Assembly: GCF_027244095.1 (NCBI RefSeq) | Contig: NC_069657.1 | Coordinates: 245,188,674-245,252,673, forward strand | DNA from: Hemicordylus capensis | Lineage: Eukaryota > Chordata > Lepidosauria > Squamata > Cordylidae | Direction of reading: 5' to 3' | Length of the DNA: 64,000 nucleotides | Part shown: piece by piece, positions 49,735 to 59,726 of the stretch | Layout of the letters: each line of letters opens with the position of its first letter | Position numbering within the stretch: the stretch's first letter is position 1 | The notes under the pieces: model-generated | Databases searched by the model: none | What the model was told of the DNA's origin: nothing | The model's input: the letters and a program-made list of their open reading frames with translations, nothing else | Position numbers and translations under genes: made by a program

Positions 49735-49860
49735 GTGAAACGGTTCAACAGTCTAGGCTCCAGGTGTCCCACTCCAATCAGCTAATCAATCCATAACACC
49801 TGCAAAGGGTTCCTGAGCCTTTCAATGGTCTCTCAGTCTGGTTCATTAGGAATCACAATC

Positions 49861-50865
49861 ATGGGAAAGAGTGCTGACTTGACAGTTGTGCAGAAAACCA
49901 TCATTGACACCCTCCATAAGGAGGGAAAGCCTCAAAAGGTAATTGCAAAAGAAGTTGGATGTTCCCAAAGTGCTGTATCAAAGCACATCAATAGAAAGTT
50001 ATGTGGAAGGGAAAAGTGTGGAAGAAAAAGGTGCACAAGCAGCAGGGATGACCGCAGCCTGGAGAGGATTGTCAGGAAAAGGCCATTCAAAAGTGTTGGG
50101 GACTTTCACAAGGAGTGGACTGAGGCTGGAGTTAGTGCATCAAGAGCCACCACACACAGACGGATCCTGGACATGGGCTTCAAATGTCGTATTCCTCTTG
50201 TCAAGCCGCTCCTGAACAACAAACAACGTCAGAAGCGTCTTACCTGGGCTCAAGAAAAAAAGAACTGGTCTGTTGCTCAGTGGTCCAAAGTCCTCTTTTC
50301 TGATGAGAGCAACTTTTGCATCTCATTTGGAAACCAAGGACCCAGAGTCTGGAGGAAGAATGGAGAGGCACACAATGCAAGATGCTTGAAGTCCAGTGTG
50401 AAGTTTCCACAGTCTGTGTTGATTTGGGGAGCCATGTCATTTGCTGGTGTTGGTCCACTGTGCTTCATTAAGTCCAGGGTCAACGCAGCCGTCTATCAGG
50501 AGATTTTGGAGCACTTCATGCTTCCTTCCACAGACGAGCTGTATGGGGATGCTGACTTCATTTTCCAGCAGGACTTGGCACCTGCCCACACTGCCAAAAG
50601 TACCAAAACCTGGTTCAATGACCATGAGATTACTGTGCTCGATTGCCCAGCAAACTCGCCTGACCTGAACCCCATAGAGAATCTATGGGGCATTGCCAAG
50701 AGAAGGATGAGAGACATGAGACCAAACAATGCAGAAGAGCTGAAGGCCGCTATTGAAGCATCCTGGTCTTCCATAACACCTCAGCAGTGCCACAGGCTGA
50801 TAGCATCCATGCCACACTGCATTGAGGCAGTACTTGCTGCAAAAGGGGCCCAAACCAAGTACTGA
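49861..50865 (+). CDS. Tc1-like DD34E transposase, intact
   Basis: This 334-residue protein would cut and paste the surrounding element at TA sites in the nucleus. I chose ATG 49861 (MGKSADLTVV) because Tc1 transposases start just before the first helix-turn-helix; an in-frame ATG at 49825 adds 12 residues inside the leader. Domains: helix-turn-helix 1 (residues 10-43, IAKEVGCSQSAVSKHI), a basic linker (GREKCGRKR), helix-turn-helix 2 (about 65-125), then the DDE domain with D148 (FSDES), D238 (QQDLAPAH) and E273 (NPIENLW). D238 and E273 are 34 residues apart, the Tc1 DD34E pattern. Length is normal (about 340). No stop or frameshift. Expression cannot be judged from sequence. Confidence 0.95.
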   Translation: MGKSADLTVVQKTIIDTLHKEGKPQKVIAKEVGCSQSAVSKHINRKLCGREKCGRKRCTSSRDDRSLERIVRKRPFKSVGDFHKEWTEAGVSASRATTHRRILDMGFKCRIPLVKPLLNNKQRQKRLTWAQEKKNWSVAQWSKVLFSDESNFCISFGNQGPRVWRKNGEAHNARCLKSSVKFPQSVLIWGAMSFAGVGPLCFIKSRVNAAVYQEILEHFMLPSTDELYGDADFIFQQDLAPAHTAKSTKTWFNDHEITVLDCPANSPDLNPIENLWGIAKRRMRDMRPNNAEELKAAIEASWSSITPQQCHRLIASMPHCIEAVLAAKGAQTKY

Positions 50866-50940
50866 ATACATATGCATGCTTATACTTTTCAGAGGTCCGA
50901 TATTGTTCTGTTTACAATCCTTGTTTTATTGGTTTCATGT

Positions 50941-51142
50941 AATATTCTAATTTTCTGGGATTGTGGATTTGGGGTTCTCATGAGCTGTACGCCATGATCA
51001 TCAAAATTATAACAAATTAAGGCTTAACTTATCTCGCTTTGCATGTAATGCGTCTATCTCATATATCAGTTTCACCTTTTAATTTGCATTACTGAAATTA
51101 ATGAACTTTTGCACGATATTCTAATTTTTTGAGTTTCACCTG
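50941..51142 (-). repeat. Right terminal inverted repeat of Tc1 element
   Basis: Inverse of 49533-49734, ending GAGTTTCACCTG before the TA duplication. Confidence 0.92.
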
Positions 51143-51295
51143 TATCTTGGAGAAGCTAGGGAGGGAACTTGAAACCTTCTACTCTTCCCAGAGCAGCTCC
51201 ATCCCCTGAAGGGAATATCTTACAGTGTTCACACTTCTAGTCTCCCATTCGTATGCAACCTGGGTGGACCCTGCTTAGCTAAGGGGACAAGTCAT

Positions 51296-52507
51296 ACTTT
51301 CTACCACAAGACCCGCTCTTCTCCCTTCTTGGGCTTCCGTCTTGAGTTCTTCATACAGATTGCTTTCAGGGATCCAGGTACACTGTTCTGGAAAGCCCTG
51401 TCTTAATAATGTGCCTGTTAAAACTAGGAAGGTGAAGAGAAGCATTGTATCAACTGTTCGAACTACAACCAATCAGAATGTTTAGCTGCCTTTTATGGGA
51501 AGGAAAAAACCCAAATTAGCTGCTTGCTATGTCCTGTGGCATAAAAAGTGATCCAGAAGTGGACTAAGGGAGCAAGCCTTCATATCATATTAATGTTCTT
51601 TGTTTTGAGATGCAATATTTGGGACCCTAGATTAGAAAACCATAATAGCCATATTCAGACATTATATCGTACCTTCATTCAGATGTCTATGTGCACGCAC
51701 ACATGTTTGTGTGAATTATACCTGCATTCATTTTAAATATGACCATGAGTATAGGTCCCTCAAATGAATGATACAGATAGGAATGTGGTTTATGAATGGA
51801 TGCTTCAGGGTGGGGAGAGCTGTGCTAAAAATGAATTCTGCAGTGAGTCTTTGAAAGAGAGATTGAGAGATGTAGACATGTATATGTACAGACCCACTAT
51901 AAAATCTTGCTTGGGAAGGCTTGGAGAATGAGTGTTGCTGCTCATGCCTGTCTGGTTCTTTTATTTGCATATAAGGAAAAATTACCCCCACAGTAACTGT
52001 TTTTAGGATCTAATGACTCTGTTGTTGTTCTTATTCTTCTCTTGTAGCCGGGAGGAAGACCAGATTGGCTTGTAAGACTGATCATGTGACTTACTGCTTT
52101 CTCCCTACTCGTGGCCCACTTGCTTGAGTACTATATATTTGGATAATCTGCACTAAAGCACCTGGATCTGTTGCTTCTGTGCAGTATGGCTGTTCTCAGC
52201 TTGTAAAGTCTGCATTGAATAGATTAGTCTGTGGAAGGCTGCAGATAAATGTTTTCCAGTCTTTCTGCAAGCCCAGAATGTATGTACTACAGTAAGATAT
52301 CTGCAGAACAGTAGATGCAGGTTTAGGTGAGAGGGTTAACACCCTATAGGGAGGGAACAAAAAAAATCCCTAGGGGCACAAGGCAACCTAACCTTTTCTA
52401 ACTCCAAATACTGCAGTTGGGCCCCTAAGCATCAGCTTGTTTCTAAAAAATTGTTTTCAATATCTTGCTTGCTAATCTCTGCAATCTGTTTTCTCTCTCT
52501 AATGTAG
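51296..52507. other. ENPP5 intron 1, 3' end
   Basis: No repeat or exon recognised. It ends with the pyrimidine-rich acceptor TTTTCTCTCTCTAATGTAG. Confidence 0.5.
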
Positions 52508-52524
52508 TGTCTTAGACAGATTTG

Positions 52525-53362
52525 ATGGCAAGGATGTCTTTGAATGGCTTTTGGAGATTCTTGGCAATCTGTACATTGCTTTTCCCAGGGGCTCTGTGTT
52601 ACCTGCCAGACCAGCCAAGGGTATTGCTTGTGTCTTTTGATGGATTTAGATGGGATTACATCTATAGAGTCCCAACACCCAATTTCCATAGTATCATCGA
52701 GAGTGGTATTCATGTTGAACAAGTCACAAATGTATTCATTACCAAGACATATCCTAATCACTACACAATGGTGACAGGTCTCTACGTAGAGAGCCATGGT
52801 GTTGTTGCTAATGAGATGTATGATCCAGTTTTGAATGAAACTTTCTCCATGAACCATATGACCATCTACAATTCAAAATTTTGGGAAGATGCTTATCCAA
52901 TATGGATCACTAACCAAATGCAAGGACATAGAAGTGGAGCTACAATGTGGCCAGGAACAGATGTGAACATACACGGTGTCTTTCCTACGCACTATATGCT
53001 TTACAATGAATCTGTTTCATTCCAAGAGCGAGTTGCCAACCTTATCAAGTGGTTCACATCCAAAGAGCCCATAAATCTTGGACTACTTTATTGGGAGGAG
53101 CCAGATGAGAAGGGACACATTTTGGGTCCAGAGAGTCCTCTCATGAATCCTGTTATTAGGGATATTGATGACAAGCTGGGTTATCTTGTGTCAGAACTGA
53201 AGAAAGCAAAGCTGTGGGACACACTGAATGTCATAATCACCAGTGATCATGGAATGGCACAGTCTTCCAGAGACAGGATCATAGAGCTCGATCATTATGT
53301 GGATAGAGACCTGTATACAATGATTGACCATTCGCCTGATGTAGCTATTTTGCCAAAAGAAG
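52525..53362 (+). CDS. ENPP5: ENPP5 coding exon 1 of 3 (signal peptide and catalytic core)
   Basis: ENPP5 is a type I membrane ectonucleotide pyrophosphatase/phosphodiesterase. The exon begins at acceptor 52507; the first ATG is 52525, a second in-frame ATG is 52534 (better A at -3). The signal peptide is MSLNGFWRFLAICTLLFPGA, with cleavage near LCYLPDQ. Zinc ligands and nucleophile from M1 at 52525: D39 (SFDGFRW), T75 (KTYPNHY), D194 and H198 (EEPDEKGH), D241 and H242 (TSDHGM). Glycosylation sites include NET 104 and NES 161. The exon ends at G53362 before GTAGGA and splits codon 280. The protein totals 466 residues across three exons; human ENPP5 has 477 by memory. ENPP5 rather than ENPP4 is shown by the exon-3 tail and the KEPINLGLLYWEEPD phrase. 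Confidence 0.96.
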
Positions 53363-54043
53363 GTAGGAAATATACTTGTTTCAACTTCTGTGTTTAGAAG
53401 AGCTAACCTGGTACTGAAATCAACTTATGTTTTAAGACTTGGGCATTATATGATTCAGTACCTTGTGAAGGGTGAAAAGGACATTCTAATTGGGTCTAGA
53501 GGCTTAGCAGAGCTTCTTAAACTGATTTGCTCATGTTCAGTTACAGAAACATTATAATACAGTTGGGTAAACTAAATTCATTTCAGGATTCACTAATGAG
53601 TATTATAAGTGAGACACTCTTCAAGATTTATAGTATGCGTCCCACTGGATTTTAATTGGGTCTGCAAGATCAATAAAGAGAATTGAGTTGATTGATCATC
53701 AGTTTAAGGGACTTAACTATTAAATTTGAATATGCATGAAGCCAGGACTTGTGAAAAAATTTGTTTCACAAATCACAATCTTGAGTGAACCCTTATAAAC
53801 AGGTCACCTGATAAGTCTTACTACATGGAAAAGCAACAAGATAAAACATGTATAAGTACTATAAAAATAACTTTCACCCAAACATTTTGATGACCACAAT
53901 TTTGTAGTGCTTGGATGGGATAGGTTTGTTACTGTACTTCTTGGCCACCAACTTACTTTTGAGCTATCTATAGTTGTGCAGTGTCTGCAGCAGAAAGCAC
54001 TTTCAGCATGTTTGAATTGATATACATTTTTTTTTATCTGAAG
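53363..54043. other. ENPP5: ENPP5 intron between coding exons 1 and 2
   Basis: 681 bp, GT-AG bounded. No repeat recognised. A long T tract (TTTTTTTTT, 54027-54035) precedes the acceptor. Confidence 0.6.
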
Positions 54044-54220
54044 GCAAATTTGATGAAATATATAATGCTTTAGTCAAAGCTCATCCCAATATGACAGTCT
54101 ATAAGAAGGAGGATATTCCAACTAGGCTCCATTACAAACATAGCAATAAAATTCAACCAATCTTAGCAGTGGCTGATGAAGGATGGGAAATCCTGCAAAA
54201 CAAGTCTGACCATTTTCAAT
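54044..54220 (+). CDS. ENPP5: ENPP5 coding exon 2 of 3
   Basis: The 177-bp exon lies between acceptor TATCTGAAG and donor GTAAGTATC. It encodes [40 protein letters not shown] and [18 protein letters not shown] (residues 281-338), the part of the NPP catalytic domain between the DHG box and the last zinc ligand. N-glycosylation sequons NMT and NKS are visible. Both boundary codons are split and join correctly. Confidence 0.94.
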
Positions 54221-55634
54221 GTAAGTATCTTCATTTAGACCTATAGCATTTGTTCATTCAAAATAAAACTGAACTCACAATAAGAGTATGTTTGCTTCAG
54301 TGACTAGGAAGTCAGGTTTGGATGTGGAAGATGGACTAGAATTCTCACTTCTCAATCTCCTGGTTGGTTGGCACCAAAAAATTGACCTAATCTACCTTTA
54401 GCCACCTAATGGCACAGTGGGGAACAAGCCTAGGGAGCAAGAGGTTGCCTGTTCAGATCCCCGCTGGTATGTTCCCCAGACTATGGGAAACACCTATATC
54501 AGACAGCAGCGATACAGGAAGGTGCTGAAAGGCATAATCTCATACTGTGCTGGAGGAGGCAATGGTAAACCCCTCCTGTATTCTACCAAAGAAAACCATG
54601 TGGCTCTGTGGTCGTAAGGAGTCAATACCAACTTGATGATACAATCTACCTTTTAAAGCACTACTGTAAGGATAAGTGAATTTTAAAGCTTGTGTTACAC
54701 TGAGAGTCCTCTAGAAGTGATAACAAATGGTTGCATAGTTCTTGCAAAATCCATAAATCCTATTGAGAGAAATCATAGTACAGAAAAGTTTACTTGCAGC
54801 AGGCTGTTTACCAAATATATGGAGTTGTATTAACTCAACCTGTAGGTGAGGCGAGCTCTTTGTAATGACCTCAAAACAAGGAAGCTGCTTTGGAGCCAAT
54901 TGTCATGGTTCACTGTTAGTGTGAATAGTATCCTTAGAACTGTTCATCTTTCTGGTGTGATGTTCTGCTTATAATGTACTGGAACTTGCCCACAGTCAGT
55001 TTCTACCTTGGAATGAACTCATGAAGTAGGGGAGTCTGGCTGTGGGTGAGAGATGTGGGTGAGATGTGCAGGATATTTCTGCATGTGGCAGTCAGGCTAA
55101 TCTAATGTTCAGTAACTTAAGTTTTATCTTGCTACATGGAGGCTTGCAGAACTCTGTAACTGGAGAAACGTGTTATCTGTGCGGCAAGTCCTGGAACCTT
55201 GGGTAAGGCAGGGTAAAAATAATCCAGCTTTTGCAGATAAATCTAATGGCCAATAGCATTGGGATGGCACTATAGCTTTGTCTGTTTGCAGTAAACATTT
55301 CACATGCAGCCTTTTGCCTCCCCGTGTTATAGGATGATATCAGAACCAGTTACAGGTTTAAGCCCCACATCTAATTCTGATTTGATTTGATTCAATTCAA
55401 TTAAATGACGCGAGTCATAGACCTACTCAGCATTTAATTATCAGTCCAGGGGCTACAATTTCTGCAACAACATTCAGGAGTACACCTATTAAAACGGCTG
55501 TAGCAGCTGAAGCTGTATGTTAACATCCTGCTTCTGTTTTCTGTGAAGGAGGTCAGAGTCCAATATGATACTGAAACATGAACACTTACTTATGAATGTC
55601 ATGGCAATACATTGACCTTGCTTGTTCCTTCTAG
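54221..55634. other. ENPP5: ENPP5 intron between coding exons 2 and 3
   Basis: 1.4 kb; contains one Sauria SINE (54400-54652). Otherwise nothing recognised. Confidence 0.6.
54400..54652 (+). mobile_element. Sauria-type SINE, full length
   Basis: tRNA-like head with A box TGGCACAGTGG (54410-54420) and B box around GTTCAGATCC (54451-54460). The middle has GATACAGGAAGGTGCTGAAAG and the BovB-type tail has TTCTACCAAAGAAAACCATG and CAACTTGATGATAC. Sense orientation in an ENPP5 intron. Same family as 2551-2773. Confidence 0.88.
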
Positions 55635-56020
55635 TGGGCAACCATGGATATGACAACACGCTACCAGAAATGCACCCTATCTTCTTAGCCCATGGACCTG
55701 ACTTGAGAAAGAACTTCACCAAGCCAGCTATGAGTTCCACAGACTTGTATCCCCTCTTGTGTCACCTGTTGGGTATCAGTCCACTGCCAAACAATGGGTC
55801 ATTTGACAATGTGAAGGATCTACTTGCTAATACAGTTCCCAAAGAGCCACAGCACAGAGACTATCAACAAGACTCTTACCCCTTTTTCATAGGAGTTTTT
55901 CTTGGCAGCATAATTGTCTTGGGTTTTTTTATAGTGTTCATAAAGCATTTAATTCGCCGTCAGATGCCAGGTATGCCAGTACAGCATACTGAAATAACTC
56001 GGCCATTGCTACAAGATTAA
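55635..56020 (+). CDS. ENPP5: ENPP5 coding exon 3 of 3 (last zinc ligand, membrane anchor)
   Basis: After acceptor CCTTCTAG this exon encodes [20 protein letters not shown], carrying H342, the last zinc ligand of the NPP fold, then STDLYPLLCHLLGISPLPNN. A spacer precedes one membrane-spanning helix (residues about 421-443, FFIGVFLGSIIVLGFFIVFI). The short basic cytoplasmic tail ends TRPLLQD and TAA 56018-56020. The tail and the lack of a CLLVDQWC cysteine segment fit ENPP5, not ENPP4. Confidence 0.96.
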
Positions 56021-56618
56021 CACTTCTGAAATGGACACGTCACTGCTGTTAATAGCCTTTTAATTTTAAGATCTGTACATCATTTGATGTTGACAGTACA
56101 CATATATTCATTATCTCTAAGCCTTTGATATTCTGAACATTTTAAAACCTTTTAAAGGAAGGACTGGAGGGCCATAATTAGTGGTCTTATACTAATATAG
56201 TGAAACTTTGGGAAGGAAGCTTTCTTAAATGCACTTTAAGCAGTCGCTATTTTCTGATTTAAGCACATCAGTGATAGTGTTAAGAGCAGTTTTGCAAGTT
56301 GTAAAAATTGAAATATGCACTAGTGGTTCTATATAGCACATGCATAAACCCACTTGAGTTGCTTAAAGTGCTCCTCATCGTTAAAATTGGTGGTTTCTCA
56401 CCACATTGGATTGTATCCCAAAAAAAGGTAATCGTGACTAAGTCCTAATGAAAATAATTGGACTTGAGTTAGCCATGACTTAGTTATGATTAACTTGGAT
56501 TGCAACTCATTATGCTGCCTGTATAGGTAGCAATTATTAACTGCTACCTTTAGATTCATTAGATTTAAGTGTTCTTCTCTACTCATGATCTTCATCAGTA
56601 TGTCACAATAGTTTCTCC

Positions 56619-57570
56619 ATGTCAGCTTCATCGGGTAATGGCATAACTTCCCTAAATGCCTGCCTGGATGCAGTAATGGGCTGGATGAGGGATAACAAAC
56701 AGGGTGAATCCAAAAAAGATGTAGGTGCTCATTGTAGGGAACTGCAGTTCAGGAGATGGGCTGGATCTACTGGTTCTAGATGGGGTTCCACTCCTCCCAG
56801 AAAGAACAGGTTTGCAGTTTGGGAATACTGCTGGACCTACTGAGAGACTCTGATATCTCAGGTAGAGGCAGTGGCCAGGAGTGCTTTTTATCAGCTTCGA
56901 CTGATATGCCTACTATACCCTTTCCTGGGAGAGTGTGACCTTAAGACAGTAGTGCACATGCTGGTCACCTCCAGGCTTGGCTACTGCAATGCACTCTATG
57001 TGGGCCTGCCTTTGTATGTAGCCCAGAGACTGTAACTGGTGCAAAATACTACTGCCAATTTGGTCTCCAGGATGTCCTGAAGAAATCATATGTTTTGAAA
57101 GAACTACACTGGCTGCCAATAGGTTTCCAGGCAAAGTGCTGGTTATTACCTATGAAGGCCTTAAGAGCTTGGGCCCAAGATATTTGAGAGAATGCCTTTG
57201 TCGGGAACCCTGCTGCCTATTGAGATCATCAGGGGAGTTTCAGCTAAAAGTGCTACCTTGTATGGCGGAGACTCAGAGGCGAGCCTTCTCTGTAATTGCC
57301 CCAGGGCAGTGGAACACACTTCTTGCTGAGATTAGAGCAGCTACACACACACACACACACACACACCCCAATGGCTTTTAGGAAACAACTCAAGGCCCAT
57401 CTCTTTAGACAAGCTTTTTAGTTGCAGTTTTAGCTGATGTTTTTAGTTGAATTTTGATTGTTAACTCTAAATTTTATATATGTTTTAAATGTGTTTTGTT
57501 GTTGTTAACCACTTAGAGACTTGGGTAGTGGGCAGTATATACATGTGTTAAAGAATAATTAAAAAAATAA
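56619..57570 (+). mobile_element. L2-type LINE 3' end inside ENPP5 3' UTR
   Basis: Starts mid-RT (SSGNGITSLNACLDAVMGWM), continues through a degraded C-terminal domain (RYLRECLCREPCCLLRSSGEF) and ends with the L2-type 3' UTR GGTAGTGGGCAGTATATAC. It contains a (CA)n tract at 57341-57366. Sense to ENPP5, 0.6 kb after its stop codon. Confidence 0.85.
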
Positions 57571-57574
57571 GGAT

Positions 57575-58850
57575 AAAATCATATTAATTGTTTCTCTGTC
57601 ATAGAAGCTGTGTGAGCTTTTCTAAACAACTGGAACAAAACTTGAATTTTTCCAGCAAAGATTCAAAAAACCATAGGCATTCTGTAAAATGTCTGTTTGA
57701 TGTGGGGAGGTTATGTCAAGAGTTGTAAAGAAACAGTAACAAGTCATAAAATATTTCCTTATAAATAGCTTTTCTTTTGAAATGGTAATTTATACATGAC
57801 TGGGACAAATGAAGCAATTAGATACAATCAGTTAAGTAACTTGGATGAGTGGCATTCAAATTGCATTTATGAGCAGCAACCAGAACTAATTATAACATCC
57901 CCTCAGGGATCTTGAGTCAGTGATTAAATTAGCGTGCGTCTTCAACTTTAACAGACAGGCTTATGGCTTTTTTCAACATGAATTGTGCATGGGTTTGGTT
58001 TTTCAAAAAAAGTCTTACTTTGAAGTCCAGCAGGCGAGATGATTTAAGTTGATAATCTGAAAGGTTGACAAGAAATTTAAGACTGATACTCTTTAAAAAC
58101 ACTGCTGGTGTGTTACCTTGTTTAAAGAAAAGCAGTTGATACAGCCAGTATGAAATGGATATTTTATGAACTCTCACCGCACTTGAATTCAGCCACTAAG
58201 ACCTAACTGAATGAACAGATTTTTGTGAAAAGAAAATGCCTTCTGAGCCATTATCTCAGAGCAGGGAAAGCCTACAGAATATGTGGTAGACTACAAATAG
58301 CTGACACTTTAAAGGCACAGAGCTGCCATATTATGTAACTGGATGCATTTATCACATTTTTTCTCTGTATGCTTACCCCAGTTCTGATGTCTAATACGTA
58401 AGCCTATTTGTAGGAGTTTTAAATGCTAGTCCATTGCCAGTATGTAACTGGGCTGTTACACTGTGGCTTGTACATTTATAATAGTTCTACTGTAAGTGCT
58501 ACTGAAGAAATTTGTTAGAACTGAAATGAGATGTGTACAGTACATAACGAGCATCTTATTCTAAAGACAACCCCATGTGTTCAGTTATAATCCGTCAAGG
58601 GCAAAGAGGAAAACTCCAAACTTATTTCAGCATTATGATTTTATTCTTAAATGGATTGATCTCCTTTCTGGTATTTAGGAATACGTTCTTCTAAAATTGT
58701 TCTTCCTTTCTTAGGAACACAGAGATTGGAGGAGTTAAAAGTTTTTAAGACTATGCTTTGAGCTAATATTTAAAAATTCCGAGAATCTGCTTATGGATGT
58801 GGGATCTCTGCATTTGAAAAGTTGAATGCTGTGAAATGTCTAACATTCTT
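57575..58850 (+). other. ENPP5: ENPP5 3' UTR, distal part
   Basis: AT-rich, no coding signal, no named repeat. Confidence 0.5.
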
Positions 58851-58854
58851 TCCT

Positions 58855-58860
58855 AATAAA
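58855..58860 (+). promoter_or_regulatory. ENPP5: Candidate ENPP5 poly(A) signal
   Basis: AATAAA in TCCTAATAAATGTG about 2.8 kb after the ENPP5 stop. It is the best-placed hexamer before the convergent ENPP4 transcript. Use is inferred. Confidence 0.5.
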
Positions 58861-59726
58861 TGTGAAATTTAAAACATGAGTATTTGATTTCATTAGAGTT
58901 CTAAAATATCCCAGAAGGGAATCTAAAGTTTAGATAAAAAGATATGGCAGTTGTATCAGCATGTTGAGAAAATATACTATACAGTTAATTGTATTTAATC
59001 ACTCTAGTTAAAGTAGCTTTACCCTGAATACTAAGCAATATAAAATCAGGCTTATGGCTGCTTACCGGATGGGGCAACTTCTCCATATTTCCCATCCCCA
59101 CCCCCCACAACCCAGGACATCAAATAGCAGTTGTTCATAGAGGACTCTAGCTTTTGTTTTACCTCCTAGATAACTTATTGTACCATGCAGCTACCAGCAA
59201 CTATCATCACTCATGAGGGGACAAAAGTCTATTGTGTTATGGTATTCTGGTAGGCATAATAGCACCCCTGCTCATAGGCTAAGCTCAGAGATAAGATTGC
59301 ACCCAGAAAATAATAGGCTGACCCATACCCAGCAAGCCTAGGGCATTTCTGCATTCCTACTAGTTCCAAAAAAATTCAGCCATAGCAAGGAAGGAGCCAA
59401 AGCTCACTCATCCTTTGTGTGGAGACCTGGTAGATCATTAAGAGTCTGAGTAGAAGAAGCACTTGTGCCAGAATAGGAATTGCCCAGTAGTCCTACCACT
59501 ACCCTGTCCCTGAAGTACATGCTGGAGCTGAGTGATGTGTGGTGATAGTTTGCATAGTTCTATCACTCAGAGGTGCACCTAGGTAATTTTAGAGGCCCAC
59601 ACCCTCCCCCTCCAAAAGTTAAGCATCACCCCCCTACACATACACCCGGTGACACACACAGTATTTTTAACAAGTGGGATTTTGAGGGCACAAACCACAA
59701 CTGAACTCAGTTCTATTATCATTGCT
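58861..59726. other. Gap between convergent ENPP5 and ENPP4 ends
   Basis: No gene. A C-rich patch at 59096-59108 and a repeat-like stretch near 59570-59660. Confidence 0.4.

Larger units (their letters stand above)
49533..51142 (+). mobile_element. Complete Tc1-like DNA transposon, 1610 bp
   Basis: Flanked by TA (49531-49532 and 51143-51144). Terminal inverted repeats of 202 bp (49533-49734 and 50941-51142) differ at only about six positions by eye and start CAGGTGAAACTC. One uninterrupted transposase lies between them. Everything known to be needed for a Tc1 element is present, so this copy is young compared with the other transposons here. It sits inside a SINE in ENPP5 intron 1. Confidence 0.95.
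49424..51295 (-). mobile_element. SINE with 5S-rRNA-like head, interrupted by Tc1
   Basis: Two halves (49424-49530 and 51145-51295) join into one SINE when the Tc1 element and one TA are removed. On the minus strand the head has TTAGCTAAGCAGGGTCC and GAATGGGAGAC, closely matching the internal promoter boxes of 5S rRNA (AGCTAAGCAGGGT and GGATGGGAGAC). The tail is TGGCAGCTTCCTATGTTCC. A tRNA-headed SINE at 33706 shares the body and tail. Confidence 0.75.

Noticed and set aside
51180-51290. Possible 5S rRNA gene or pseudogene
   Set aside because: Only the internal promoter boxes match 5S; the rest is SINE body, and a tail shared with another SINE family follows.
53363-53397. Read-through of ENPP5 past 53362 (RKYTCFNFCV)
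   Set aside because: A consensus GT donor follows codon 279 and the next exon continues the NPP domain in phase; the extension is intron.
54400-54470. Possible tRNA gene from A and B boxes
   Set aside because: The boxes belong to a Sauria SINE head; no cloverleaf can be drawn, and a BovB-type tail follows. The same holds at 33706-33770.
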